A stretch of DNA of 64,000 bases, taken from the NCBI RefSeq assembly GCF_910592395.1, contig NC_088318.1, positions 11,098,349-11,162,348 on the forward strand, given 5' to 3'. Made by a program: the position numbers and the translations under genes. The notes under the pieces were generated by a model, which worked only from the letters and a program-made list of their open reading frames with translations, was not told the DNA's origin and ran no database searches. Origin of the DNA: Lineus longissimus (taxonomy: Eukaryota; Nemertea; Pilidiophora; Heteronemertea; Lineidae). Numbering within the stretch: position 1 is the stretch's first letter; the number at the start of each line of letters is the position of its first letter. Below, in pieces: positions 1-10,768 of the stretch.

Positions 1-327
1 AATCAGAAGTCGCTGACTGTAAGGACCAGGCCCTATGTATACACCAACGTTGAAAACCTTGAGATCCTGGGGGCTCAGTCCGTGATCAGTCAGGGCCTTC
101 CTCTCGTCCAGTCCCTCCGGTCGTCCATCCACATTCGCTTTAGTCGGCCACGATTTCGGTTACCCTCTGTGCCATGTAAGATATGGTGTAAGCTAGCGTT
201 CCCTTGGCACTTGTTACATTGCCAACCTAACTTTGCTATCGCTTCTTGGCTCTGGTAAGGAGGCACTCGTGGCGTCCGATACGTAGTTTACTTTTTATAT
301 ATATTCCTTTAAAAATGTTCTTTTCAG
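1..327 (+). other. Intron 1 of cysteine-rich gene A (first exon left of window)
   Basis: This stretch aligns by eye with 23,893-24,239, which in copy C is the intron between the signal-peptide exon and the linker exon. The first exon of copy A therefore lies just outside the window. No coding sequence is seen here. Confidence 0.7.
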
Positions 328-2228
328 GATGAAGAAGGCTCTGGGAAAGAAGGTACGTGTTGTATATAATATCTACATGTAGTTGATTGATTCCGCATTG
401 TTTTTCACAATCTTTCCTGACTTTTCAGTATATTGGACACATCCGTGTCTTTCTGCCCGACTCGCACATGGTTTCTTTACACCTTGCATGACCCGGCCGT
501 ATCCCTTTCTGTTCCTTCAGAGAACGAATGCCAGGAAGAAGGTGGTCAATGTCGGAGACCATGGGCATGTCTGAGGGATGAAAAGCTGCAGATTAACTTC
601 GGACTGTCAGAGGAATGTCATGGGATATCAGTCTGTTGCGTACCGGAAGGTAACAAAGACAACTTTAGCTGAAATACAAAGTTTTAACATTTTTCGCAAA
701 GTGTCAAACCCCGCAATTTTATTAACTGCAGGACGGAGTTGATTTGTTTGACTACACTGCATGTATAACAGCAGGTGATATAAATTTTAGTGATTTCAGA
801 ATCCGATAAACTGGATTAACTCGGATTAACTTATGCATCCAATCAATGGCGATAGCGTAAAGTGATTTGACCACGACACGATCTCCCCTGGTATAGTTTC
901 CCTTCATATCATTAACAGCTAAGAACGAATGTGAAGAGGAAGGAGGACAGTGCAAGAGAGCAAAGACTTGTATCAGGGACACCCGAGGCAAGATTGATAT
1001 TGAGCTTTCGCAGGAATGCCCAGGAAGATCGGTGTGCTGCGTCAAGAAGGCTCGTACGTAAATGCCCTTTCAAACTCTTTTGTCTGCTGAAATAAATCGC
1101 AGCGATCAAAATTATGAACTATTCTTTACTGATCTTAATAGGAGCTCACACGTGCTCCTCCTATAGACAGAGCTTGATCGAAATAAAGAACACTTCGGCC
1201 CAAACGAGACCGAATGCATTTTACAGTAAAATTAGTGCTAAACACCACAACCAATGTATTTTTAAATGAAATGTACATAAAATGTCTTAATTTGTTCGAA
1301 ATTACAGCTGAGAAAAGCAAGTGTGAGAAAAAAGGCGGTGAATGCAAAGGAGCAATGAGATGTCAATTTCATGATGATGCGAGAATCAACTACGGTCTTT
1401 CAGAAGACTGCCCCGGTGTGAAAGTGTGTTGCGTTCGTGAGTAGGCATCATATTGAAAAACACACCATTTTAACCTGACTTCTTTATAAGTGGTCCCTCA
1501 CCAGACGCGAGATGAGTAAGCAGAAGGGGATATATATGGAGATGCCACAATCGCGATAATACACTGACTCGCTCACAGTCCAAAATTGGTTCTTTAGGAA
1601 CCCCAGCCTGAAGGAAGGCGTTTTGTTAAACTACTAGTTTGGTTTTTGCAAAATCGGCCAAACGCTAGAGTTAGTGCAGTTTTCAAATGCATGTGAAGGA
1701 ATGGACTGAAGTCAATATAATTTCCTTTTTCTGACAGCAAGAAAGAATGCATGTGAGAGGGAGTACGGTCATTGTCGCGGGGCACGAAGTTGTGTGAGAG
1801 GTGCCCAAGGCCAGGTCGCATTAGGATTGTCACTAGACTGTCCTGGAAATACAGTTTGTTGCGTCAGTAAGTAGGCCATTCGCCACTTTCCTCAAGCAGA
1901 AATCATGTAGGACTTTTGACCAGTCAATACCGCCGTATGCGATCATGGCCGTGCTGTCTGTTTCGAACAAACATGATAGCTCTCTTCTGATTGGTCAATA
2001 CCTGTCGGGAAGTCCCAAATTGCAGCTAGAGGAAAGTAGCGAATGCTGACACTCAAATGTCTTCTTCGTCGGCCATTATGGTTTGCCGTTGATTGGGTTG
2101 CATACTCACTGTGATTGGTTTCAACAAACCATTTCTGGGATAAACATTGGTATTTCAACAGAATTAGTGATAACACTGTATTCTTAGTAATCTACTATCG
2201 TCTACTTGCAGATATGAGACGAGGATAG
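328..2228 (+). CDS. Secreted protein with four six-cysteine (defensin/clip-like) domains, copy A (5' partial)
   Basis: Seen: exons 328-352 (acidic linker DEEGSGKE), 521-649, 919-1053, 1308-1436, 1738-1866, and a terminal 2212-2228 that ends NMRRG-stop. All have AG/GT borders. Each of the four middle exons carries one domain with spacing C-x6-C-x5-C-x15-C-x5-CC, usually GG before Cys2 and CPG between Cys4 and the CC pair. Every domain exon is phase 1-1 and 129 or 135 nt long, so domains can be duplicated or skipped without shifting the frame. With the signal exon of copy C, the protein would be about 218 residues and secreted. Known: mollusc big defensins have C-x6-C-x3-C-x13/14-C-x4-CC, and arthropod clip domains also end in CC; this spacing matches neither exactly. 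An antimicrobial or inhibitor role is inference. No lesion is seen in this copy. Confidence 0.8.
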
Positions 2229-2332
2229 ATCGTGCGGAGCTTTGATCGACGCATGTAGGGTCGGACCGACGGGATAGAAGTCAATCAATGCTATTTCATT
2301 GTGGTTCATACTAAACTAACTTATACCTGAAC

Positions 2333-2393
2333 ATTAAACCCCACCCAATCGGCTTGAATTGTGATGTAAAGGAATCTTTTCGACGTGAATAAA
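2333..2393 (+). terminator. Polyadenylation signals of cysteine-rich gene A
   Basis: ATTAAA near 2,333 and AATAAA at 2,388-2,393 lie about 100-165 bases after the stop codon. The AATAAA is altered in copies B and C, while the ATTAAA is retained in all three. Confidence 0.5.
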
Positions 2394-3778
2394 TGAAGCT
2401 GACTTTAAATGGCTTTCACTCTTTTGGGTAAAACGACGTCTAGCAAAACACGGATCACGCTCACGATGGACCACGGTTTCTCCCCTTCAATCGCAATATA
2501 GAAATGTTTAAGATGCCAAGATGGCAAAGAACTATTGTCTGAAACGTTATAGAGGGTTGCATGTCTCATTCTGTTCTGTAATATTTTGTATAAAATCACA
2601 AATGTGCATTCGATGGCATGTCCACAAATTGATTTCGTTTTGTTTGAGATATTACAATGTACACGTTTCCATGTGCTCGCCCGCACAGGAAGCTTCAGTG
2701 ACATACCAAGCTGGCGATTCAGAACAATGTATCTACAAATCTATATTTGTTCGTTGAAAGTCAATTTGCTCTCATGTTTTCACAATTTCTTGTTCCCACG
2801 AGTTGTCCAATGTACCAGTGTTATATGAAAAGCTTGATTAAATTTTCATGCCACGTACACTAATTTTGGTCCCTACGGAGAAATAATTATTTGTTGAACT
2901 TGACTCTTCCAACTTGGTAATAAATCTGTATCACGACGCCCACGAGAAATTTAGAGTAAAAAAATGTTCTGTACGATTCCAGTCAGGTCCTGTATAGTAA
3001 AGGCTCGTGACTGTTCGTAAAGTGGATTTTGATAGAAAGCACCCACTAACAATACGAACGTTTTGTAATCTCATTTTGAACTTTCATATTGACCGTGAGC
3101 CTTTTCAAAGCGGATTTTTTATGATGAATTAGGTGATTACATCACGTTATTTTAAGGTTCATTCTTCATATAAAAATATGGAGAGCAGCACCATGTATGC
3201 GCACTGACGGAACTTCTATAGCGGTATTGCCTCCGTTGCCTCCACCCATACTGGACGTGTGATGTAGCAATGTCAATACATTGAGGGTCAAGATGCGTGT
3301 ATGACGCCATAACTAAAAGTATATGGGCATCCGAACTGTAGCAAGGCAGATCGTGCATGATAGTTGGATCCTTGTGATATCATCTGCAAAACTTTTTTTT
3401 CTGGGGCAAAATCACTGTGTGCGTGACGAAAAATATTAAATCTAATTTTATATCCCAGGGCCTGGCCCCACCCATTTCACTGGTCAATATATACTTTTGC
3501 ATCTAAGCCGTAGACTCCTATGCAGTCAATTTTGTCATCCTGATGGTCTTTCCTCGATGGAAGACAGGGCGAGGCTGGTCCACTGCCTCCAGAGTGTAAA
3601 AAGCGTGACATCGGAGACGGGTAATCAAGAAGCTTTCGACTTGAAACAGATGGAGCTGACACAGATGCCGAAAAGTCAACATTGTGCCAAGCCAAGCTTT
3701 AAAAGGCGAGATGAGCATTGAAATGCATTATCTATCTCAAGGACATAGGCGAAGATTCGTAGATTCGATCCGGAGACC
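2394..3778. other. Intergenic region between cysteine-rich gene A and lectin A
   Basis: No gene is recognised. The block 2,400-2,950 is also present in copy C (30,120-30,660) but deleted in copy B, where the sequence jumps near 10,955. The right half carries the putative lectin promoter and 5' leader. Open frames here look accidental and have no recognisable domains. Confidence 0.5.
3169..3176 (+). promoter_or_regulatory. Candidate TATA box upstream of lectin A
   Basis: TATAAAAA followed by TATGGAGAGCAGCA occurs at the same place in the paralogous copies near 13,877 and 31,756, with a variant near 11,285. It is about 600 bases before the start codon, so a long leader or a 5' UTR intron would be needed. 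A second TATATA near 3,487 is closer but is lost in copy C. Confidence 0.3.
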
Positions 3779-5831
3779 ATGGCAATGTTAATACTTTCTG
3801 TTGGTAAGTATAATGCACACAAGGTTTCAGGTCGCCAAGTAGTCCTAGTAAAATCTCGGAGAAGTCCTGTCTGTGGGGATTTTGGACTTGTTATGGCAGG
3901 GTGGTGGTTCATTGTTCATAGGCATATCTATAACTTCGAAAGAGTGAAATCAATATTTTGTCCACCTTAGTGCAGAAGAGAGAACTGGCTACAGTTCGGC
4001 AGTATTCAGGGATTTTGGTTGAAAATGATTTCTCAACAATATGTCTATTTCCATGCATAACTTTAGGCTTAGGTGAGAATGAAGATCATTAAACTCAAAA
4101 TAGAAGTGTTGGGAGTTGAACGAGATTCGATATGCTTTAAACTAAAGGTGTAGTGAACTGGTTAGAACGTTTTGTCTGAATTTATAGCTGGTTGAAATAC
4201 TATTACTCTGGCAGCTAAACGTCGACCGGTGTAACCTGTTCTCTAAAGTTCCCCATATCATAGTGTTTCTCAGGAATTGATTGACGGGAAGAGATAAATT
4301 TATTAAAGCAGATGGGACAACCCGAAAAACTATCAGTATCTTCTTCGAGTGCTCTCGGAACAGTACGGGCCACGCATGAAAACAGAAACTCTTGTGGACT
4401 TCCCGCCCGCGCGAAGCGTCTACCATGAAACCAGGCCTTTGATCAGATGTGATCAGATGTGGTACACCACTGAAATTCTGTCTTTTCAGTTCTGGTCCTT
4501 ATTGCCCAGTGTCGCCCTGGTAAGTGAAAGAATCTTGTTCACATTAAGAAGACATTTTGAGATCTATAGGCATAAAGGCAACGCTCCTCATGCACGCCCT
4601 CAAGTGCTCCGTTAGTTTTTGTTTTAAATTTGGAAGCAATGTTGATTTGACGATTTGTGCATCTGATATTAGATTGTGGTAATTTGACATTGTACATATT
4701 TAAATGTAATCGATTGAAGCTGTTTGTAGACGAATGGAATTTAATCCCAAGGATGGGGTTGTTTGGCAAATTCATAAAAACCCTCAACCTTCCTAAATTA
4801 CTGGTTGGCCCGCAAAAATAAAACTTTCTTGTCTCATTTTTCAGAATCGGTGAACTCCTACACCAACGTATCGAATCCGAAGCACCACTATCTAATCTCT
4901 CATTTCATGAGGTACCAGAGCGATGCAAAGACGTGGCAGGCAGCTAAGGAGTTCTGCCCTACAGTCGGCGATGAGTTCGTCCTTATGAATCAATACTCGC
5001 CGTGGACTGCCAAGGTCATGTGGGAAGAAGAAGTGTAAGTACGCATGGCCTCAAAGCCATATAATCATCGGCGAAGTATCGAAATTTCCAAAAATCCGTT
5101 GAATTCGAGAGTTAATGAAAATGAACCGGTCCTGCTTCTTAACAGGTTTTTCTTGCTAGACAGACCGTGCCGGTCAGGACTGACTGAGCTGTTTCTTGTG
5201 GCCAGCTCAGTCTAACAGCAATGAAACTTACCCCGCGGAATGTTGAATCGATATGTTTTAAAGGGACAACTTGCACCTGGGATTAACCTGCATGACCAAG
5301 AGGATAATACCCCCAATTGCCACCGTGTACCGCCACGTGTTCTATGACATGAATGCCGATCTAAAATAATCATTTTCGTCAGTGTTGCCAGGCAGTTTTG
5401 GGCACGGCATTTGCATTTCAGGTAGGCCTATGGTTACACAATTCCGAATGATTTTTCAATTATCCTGTTTGGTCCTGGTCCTGCTGGAAGCCAGTGTTGA
5501 AAAACAACGAATCTCCTGCCCAAGTTGTTCCTTTGAGATCGGCGGCAAGTGACATTTGATGCATTGATGATGTGATCATAACTAGATTTTGATTAATGCA
5601 AAAACCTTTCCTGTGGTCATAGTTTTATCATTTAGGGATTGGATACACCGGCATACTTTTTCTTGTTTTTTCAGACCTGCTGGTGTGGATAAGATTTGGT
5701 CCTCCATTGAATGCAACTATTACAAAAGGAATGATCAGTCTACCTACCCAGATGAGCTGTGCAATTCCGTTAGACCGTTCGTCTGTGTGAAGACAACCCG
5801 TGTTGAAGTGCCTGTTAAAGACTTCAGTTAA
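3779..5831 (+). CDS. Short secreted C-type-lectin-like protein, copy A
   Basis: Four exons: 3779-3803, 4490-4519, 4845-5034, 5675-5831, with consistent phases (1, 1, 2) and GT-AG borders, giving 133 residues. Exons 1 and 2 together form the signal peptide (MAMLILSVVLVLIAQCRP). Exon 3 has a W-x-AA-x-x-FC motif typical of the first CTLD helix and cysteine. Exon 4 has EC, DELC and RPFVCVK, matching the last three CTLD cysteines and the PF(I/V)C ending. Only about 38 residues separate cysteines 1 and 2, the WIGL core is not recognisable, and there is no EPN or QPD sugar-binding motif, with YPD in place of WND. Sugar binding is therefore doubtful. It sits about 1.5 kb downstream of the six-cysteine gene in the same orientation, in a repeating pair. 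Confidence 0.7.
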
Positions 5832-5833
5832 GC

Positions 5834-5839
5834 AATAAA
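5834..5839 (+). terminator. Polyadenylation signal of lectin A
   Basis: AATAAA lies three bases after the stop codon and is conserved in copies B2 and C. Confidence 0.6.
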
Positions 5840-6350
5840 AGATGATTGACTATTTCTGTTGTTGTTACATTATCACTTTCGCCTGAAGAGCGGTAAAGCT
5901 TAGAGGAAACCCATCTTGACTAACGAGGTTTTATTACAATAGCTGGAAGTAGTTGTTTGGTCTTTGATGAAATGGCAGAACACTGAACAGGCAATCCTTG
6001 TATAACCAGAGTTTTTTTATATGCAGTGGAACCCCGGTAACACGACCACTCATGGGACCGAGGTTGAATGTTCGTGTTAGTGAAGTTGAAAATCCGGGGA
6101 CAAAATGCATGATAAGGTTTTCCCGCCAAAATTGTTGAACTTATTCATAAGGTCAAAATTCTGAAAAATTTTCAAAGCCAAATTTTTTGGGGCTGATGAT
6201 GTTTCTTCATGTTGAGCAGAAAAAAAACAAGTGAAAAAAATATTTGGACTTATTTAGTTTATGCAGTACAACTGTCTAGGTCGAGCCGGATAAAGTGACA
6301 TGTATTGGAAATACAAGTAACATTTGTAGCCGACGGCAGTTTAATTTGAA

Positions 6351-6467
6351 ATGATTAGCATACCAAATTTCGACTGCGAACTTAACCCCAGAGATTTCAA
6401 GACTGGAGCAAAAGAGATTCTCGCCAACATCAGGCAAGACTGGGACATTGACAGAGTAACTTTTAGG
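6351..6467 (+). pseudogene. Orphan duplicate of ethanolamine-kinase-like exon 1
   Basis: The 117-base frame matches exon 1 of the complete kinase gene at 35,074-35,190, starting MISIPNFDCELNPRDFKTGA, with a few substitutions (for example HDWDLD to QDWDID and the final K to R). The donor has changed from GTAAGT to GTAATC. Similarity continues to about 6,553 and then stops, and no later kinase exon follows. It is a fragment carried along by the segmental duplication. It could still act as a promoter or leader but cannot encode a kinase. Confidence 0.85.
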
Positions 6468-8772
6468 GTAATCCGGGGGCCAGCAGCACCGTCATCGGTC
6501 GCGGAAACCTCTGCCACAGAGGCGCTTTAGTCGCTCTTTTTAGGCTATGTTCGCTGGTCGGGGAATATTTCGCCCAACATCTCCCAAACACCGCGCACTT
6601 TTGTTAATCTGCAATAGCCAATCAATCTTGGAAAAACTTCCCCCCCCCAAAAAGACGAACATTGTTGCAAGCATGGCATTGTTCAGTGCATGAACAAGAC
6701 GTTTGTTCGCACTTCTAAATTACAATGCCACATACCTTGGTCGAGTCCTCCCGACCCTTCCTGAATAAAAAAGAAGGAAATTCTCGTAAGACGTTATCGC
6801 GTTCAAGTTTTTACGTTGAGGGTGCGTTGCTGAATCATTTTACGAGACAGCTTGAAAAACGCAAGCCCTTCGCCCAGGTCACAGGTAAGCTTAAAACAAT
6901 TGAATATTAATAACAAAATCAACCTCCTTGGACATCACGGATAACCTGTGTCCTGGCAAAGCCAAAGACCACCACAAGAAGGCACAGTGTCACACGCATG
7001 ATGTCAAAGTAAAGCTCAAAGCCGTTTTGGCCACCGGCAACTTTTCAATGGTTTTCATAGATATGAGAGGAGCTGGTTCATCAACTGATATAAAGAAATC
7101 AAGCTGATGACCCCGAGATCATGCAGTATGTTTTTTCTTGACTAAGAAGTTTAGAAACGGAAGATTTATAGTCAGTCTTGAGGAATCTGATTTTCTAGTG
7201 AGTCAGTTGGTCTTATCTTGAATGATTTGTTAGAGAAGCGGACATGACCGGTAAACAGACCATACATCACAAATTATCTTCCAAGACTGAGCCATGTTTG
7301 AAGCACAGCGGAGGACGACCTGGCCGCGCATAGAGAGAAGAAACTAACTGAAGGCCACACAGCCCGAAATATGACATCCACCGACCTAAACATTTGATGG
7401 TGTCGTCGAACGCTAGAACAATAAGAAGCTAGAGGGTCATCCTGAGATTCAGGTATTTGATACTCCTACATCATGTACAAAATATGGGGAGGTGGAGTAT
7501 ATTGAACACCACTGGTGGCCAGGGTGCTTGAGGAGAAGAAGTTCAAAATTGCGGGCAGATGCCCGGTCAAATCCATCCTCCTTGCGCATGACCGGAGTTA
7601 TATTTTTCAATGATCGAATATCGTGTCTCCTTTGGAGAATGCGATCCAGTCATTTCGATAGGCCCTCTAGTGAGTAGATGAGGTACCGCATTCGTCGCAT
7701 TATTGGTTGGTCAGTGACCTGGAAGAGACTAGTTATGACCCACTGACTGAATAAAGATCCAGGCTACTCTTTGTCGCATCACGTCCGTAAGTTTTAACTG
7801 CCCGAGTAATAATTACCGATTATCGCGCCGCGTCTTAATGTGTCTCTAGTCCTCGATGACCGCCATAACTGTCTTCCGCAGCTGCTGTATTTTTAGACCT
7901 ATAAATTTACCTAAGTATCTTATGATGTATTTACCAAAAAGCACACCAATTATGGACAGAGTTTGAGGTGTAGTTGAACGTTTTAAAATCCACTCAATGA
8001 GACCTAACTATCATGTGGAAAGGAAGGATATCTCAATTTTTCCAGTGCTGAGGTAAATGGAGTCCCTTCTTGAAACTTAGCCCAACCTATTGTTGAATTA
8101 GGAATATTGATTATGGCCAGAGCACGGAAGCATCATCCTGACAATGACAATACAGCTTAAATATTTGTAATTGAATTTAAACATTTCAAATTGCATCAAC
8201 ACGTACGTCCAACGGCTCACTGTGATTTTAGGGGACAACTTGAGTGTGGGATATATTTCGGTGACCAGGAGGATAATGTGCCTATTCGCCTCAATGCACC
8301 TCTGTAGTAACAAACTAAATGCTGATTACTAATGATGATGATGATCGCAATTGTTGTGAGGTGGTTTTGGACATGACTTGCAAATTTTAGATAGGCCGAA
8401 TAGCAGCATTGCCGTTGTGTAGACTTATACATGTATATGCAGGTACTACATGTATGCAAAGTTCCAGCTAATTCGTATGCATACTGAACTATGGCATTGT
8501 GCATGACTGCATTTCTATTTGCATGGACCACCAGTAATTACAAACGGCCTAGAAATTTAAAACATCACTACATACGGAAATCTCAAGTGCCGGCAACCCG
8601 GTGCGATTTGGTTACAATGAATATCATAAATGTATACATGATGTAACACCAAACATGGACAAATGTCCGTTCCAAGATGGTACTTGTATGATGAAGATAA
8701 GATTCTGGCCCACAAAGATAGGCCTTCATCAGTCTGTTTGCCTTCTCCTTCCCTCCCATTATATACCATGCT
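6468..8772. repeat. Intergenic spacer of duplication unit A (paralogous to about 16,670-19,700)
   Basis: From about 6,845 the sequence aligns closely with 16,675 onward in copy B. The copy B version carries two later transposon insertions. Apart from the small minus-strand signal-peptide-like frame, no gene is recognised. Confidence 0.6.
6919..6999 (-). CDS. Possible signal-peptide exon or 26-residue peptide, copy A
   Basis: The minus-strand frame MRVTLCLLVVVFGFARTQ begins with ATG and reads like a secretory signal (short basic start, Leu/Val core, small residue before a likely cleavage site). It then runs eight residues to TGA. The copy at 16,743-16,823 keeps the length and frame with a handful of substitutions. 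A weak donor-like GTTGAT precedes the stop. No downstream exon was recognised, so this is either the first exon of an undetected gene or a chance hydrophobic frame preserved only because the duplication is recent. Confidence 0.3.
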   Translation of the reverse strand: MRVTLCLLVVVFGFARTQVIRDVQGG

Positions 8773-9222
8773 GACGTGAATCCAAATCAAGTTACCGCTG
8801 CTGCCACCTATGGAGATAAGTTAGCATGAATTGTCACAGAGCCAGTGATAATACCAATGCAAATGAGCGAACCATCCCGGTATATACTCGGTATTACTTA
8901 CTGGACTCCGAGTGGAAGGTATAAGGTGTAAGAGGAGCTACGAAGCACGCTTCTACCGGAAGTAGCTACGAAGCACGCTTCCACTGGAAGTAGTTATACA
9001 AATTGAACCGCCCCCCCCCCCCCCCCAATTACAGTTTTCACAGTTATTAGACTGGTATACTCACCAGATGTCAGGGCAAAATCGCTAGATCGGCCATATC
9101 CGCTATTTTGTAATTCTCTCGACCATTCAGGGTACCTCCATCTTGAATACGAACGAAGTGCACGCACGCACACACCCGATACAACATGACAGGCATTAGG
9201 GGGTAATTTCTGATTAAACGCG
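8773..9222 (+). repeat. Upstream block of the cysteine-rich gene, copy B
   Basis: It aligns with 23,283-23,711, which lies immediately before the signal-peptide exon of copy C. It includes the ATGCTGACGTGAATCC start, the repeated GAAGCACGC motif and a cytosine run at 9,011-9,026. The match ends at TTCTGATTAAACG just before where the start codon should be. This marks the left edge of unit B. Confidence 0.7.
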
Positions 9223-9430
9223 GCGGGTCACATGGACAATACTGGAGCGGTTGTCATCATGTTACGCCCGGCATGTATAACTGCAGGTCATGTAAATTTT
9301 AGTGATTTCAGAATCCGATAAACTGGATTAACTCGGATTAACTTATGCATCCAATCAATGGCTATAGCGTAAAGTGATTTGACCACGACACGATCTCCCC
9401 TGGTATAGTTTCCCTTCATATCATTAACAG

Positions 9431-10768
9431 CTAAGAACGAATGTGAAGAGGAAGGAGGACAGTGCAAGAGAGCAAAGACTTGTATCAGGGACACCCGAGG
9501 CAAGATTGATATTGAGCTTTCGCAGGAATGCCCAGGAAGATCGGTGTGCTGCGTCAAGAAGCGTCGTACGTACATGTAAATGCCTTTTCAAACTCTTTTG
9601 CGTGTTGGAAAAAATCGCAGCGATCAAAATTATGAACCATTCTTTACTGATCTTAATAGGAGCTCACACATGCTCCTCCAAGAGACAGAACTTGATCGAA
9701 ATAAAGAGCACTTCGGCCCAGACGAGACTGAATGCATTTTACAGTAAAATTAGTGCTAAACACCACAACCAATGTATTTTTAAATGAAATGTACATAAAA
9801 GGTCTTAATTTGTTCCAAATTACAGCTGAGAAAAGCGAGTGTAAGAAAAAAGGCGGTGAATGCAAAGGAACGATGAGATGTCAATTTCATGATGATGCGA
9901 GAATCAACTACGGTCTTTCAGAAGACTGCCCCGGGGTGAAAGTCTGTTGCGTTCGTGAGAAGGCCTCATATTGAAAAACACACCGTTTTAACCTGACTTC
10001 TTTATAAGTGGTCCCTCACCAGACGCGAGATGAGTAAGCAGAAGGGGACATATATGGAGATGCCACGATCGCGGTAATACACTGACTCGTTCACAATCCA
10101 AAATTGGCTCTTTAGATACCCCAGCCTGAAGGAAGACGTTTTGTTAAACTACTAGATTGTTTTGTGCAAAATCGGCAAAACGCTAGAGTTAGTGCAGTTT
10201 TCTCATGCATGGGATGGAATGGACTGAAGTCAATATAATTTCCTTTTTCTGACAGCAAGAAAGAATGCATGTGAGAGGGAATACGATCATTGTCGTGGGG
10301 CACGAAGTTGTGTGAGAGGTGCCCAAGGCCAGGTCGCATTAGGATTGTCACTAGACTGTCCTGGAAATACAGTTTGTTGCGTCAGTAAGTAGGCCATTCG
10401 CCACTTTCCTCAAGCAGAAATCATGTAGGACTTTTGACCAGTCAATACCGCCGTATGTGATCATGGCCGTGTTGTCTATTCCGAACAAGCATGATAGCTC
10501 TCTTATAATTGGTCAATACCTGTCAGGAGGTCCCAAATTGCAGCTAGAGGAAAGTAGCGAATGCTGACACTCAAATGTCTTCTTCGCGCGCCTATTATCT
10601 GTGTTTTACTTGCCACTATAGTTTGCCGTTGATTGGGTTGCATACTCACTGTGATTGGTTTCAACAAACCATTTCTGGGATAAACATTGGTATTTTAACA
10701 GAATGAGTGATAACAATGTATTCTTAGTAATCTATTATCGTCTACTTGCAAATATGAGACGAGGATAG
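9431..10768 (+). pseudogene. Cysteine-rich gene B, 5'-truncated (domains 2-4 only)
   Basis: Domain exons at 9431-9565, 9826-9954 and 10256-10384 are intact and match copy A domains 2, 3 and 4. The signal-peptide exon, linker exon and domain 1 exon are missing. The upstream block breaks at 9,222, about 45 bases of unmatched filler follow, and similarity resumes within the intron before domain 2. The terminal exon (10752-10768) is present but its acceptor reads CAA where A and C read CAG. Reading into the last intron after domain 4 meets TAG after two codons (CCVSK-stop), so the 3' lesion could be tolerated. The missing signal peptide is more serious. A new upstream start cannot be excluded. 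Confidence 0.75.

Noticed and set aside
752-1045. 97-residue minus-strand frame, repeated at 9,288 and 24,649
   Set aside because: It is the antisense shadow of the domain 2 exon and its flanks.
5035-5674. Extra exon within lectin intron 3 to supply the CTLD core
   Set aside because: No open segment with AG/GT borders in matching phase is kept across copies A, B2 and C.
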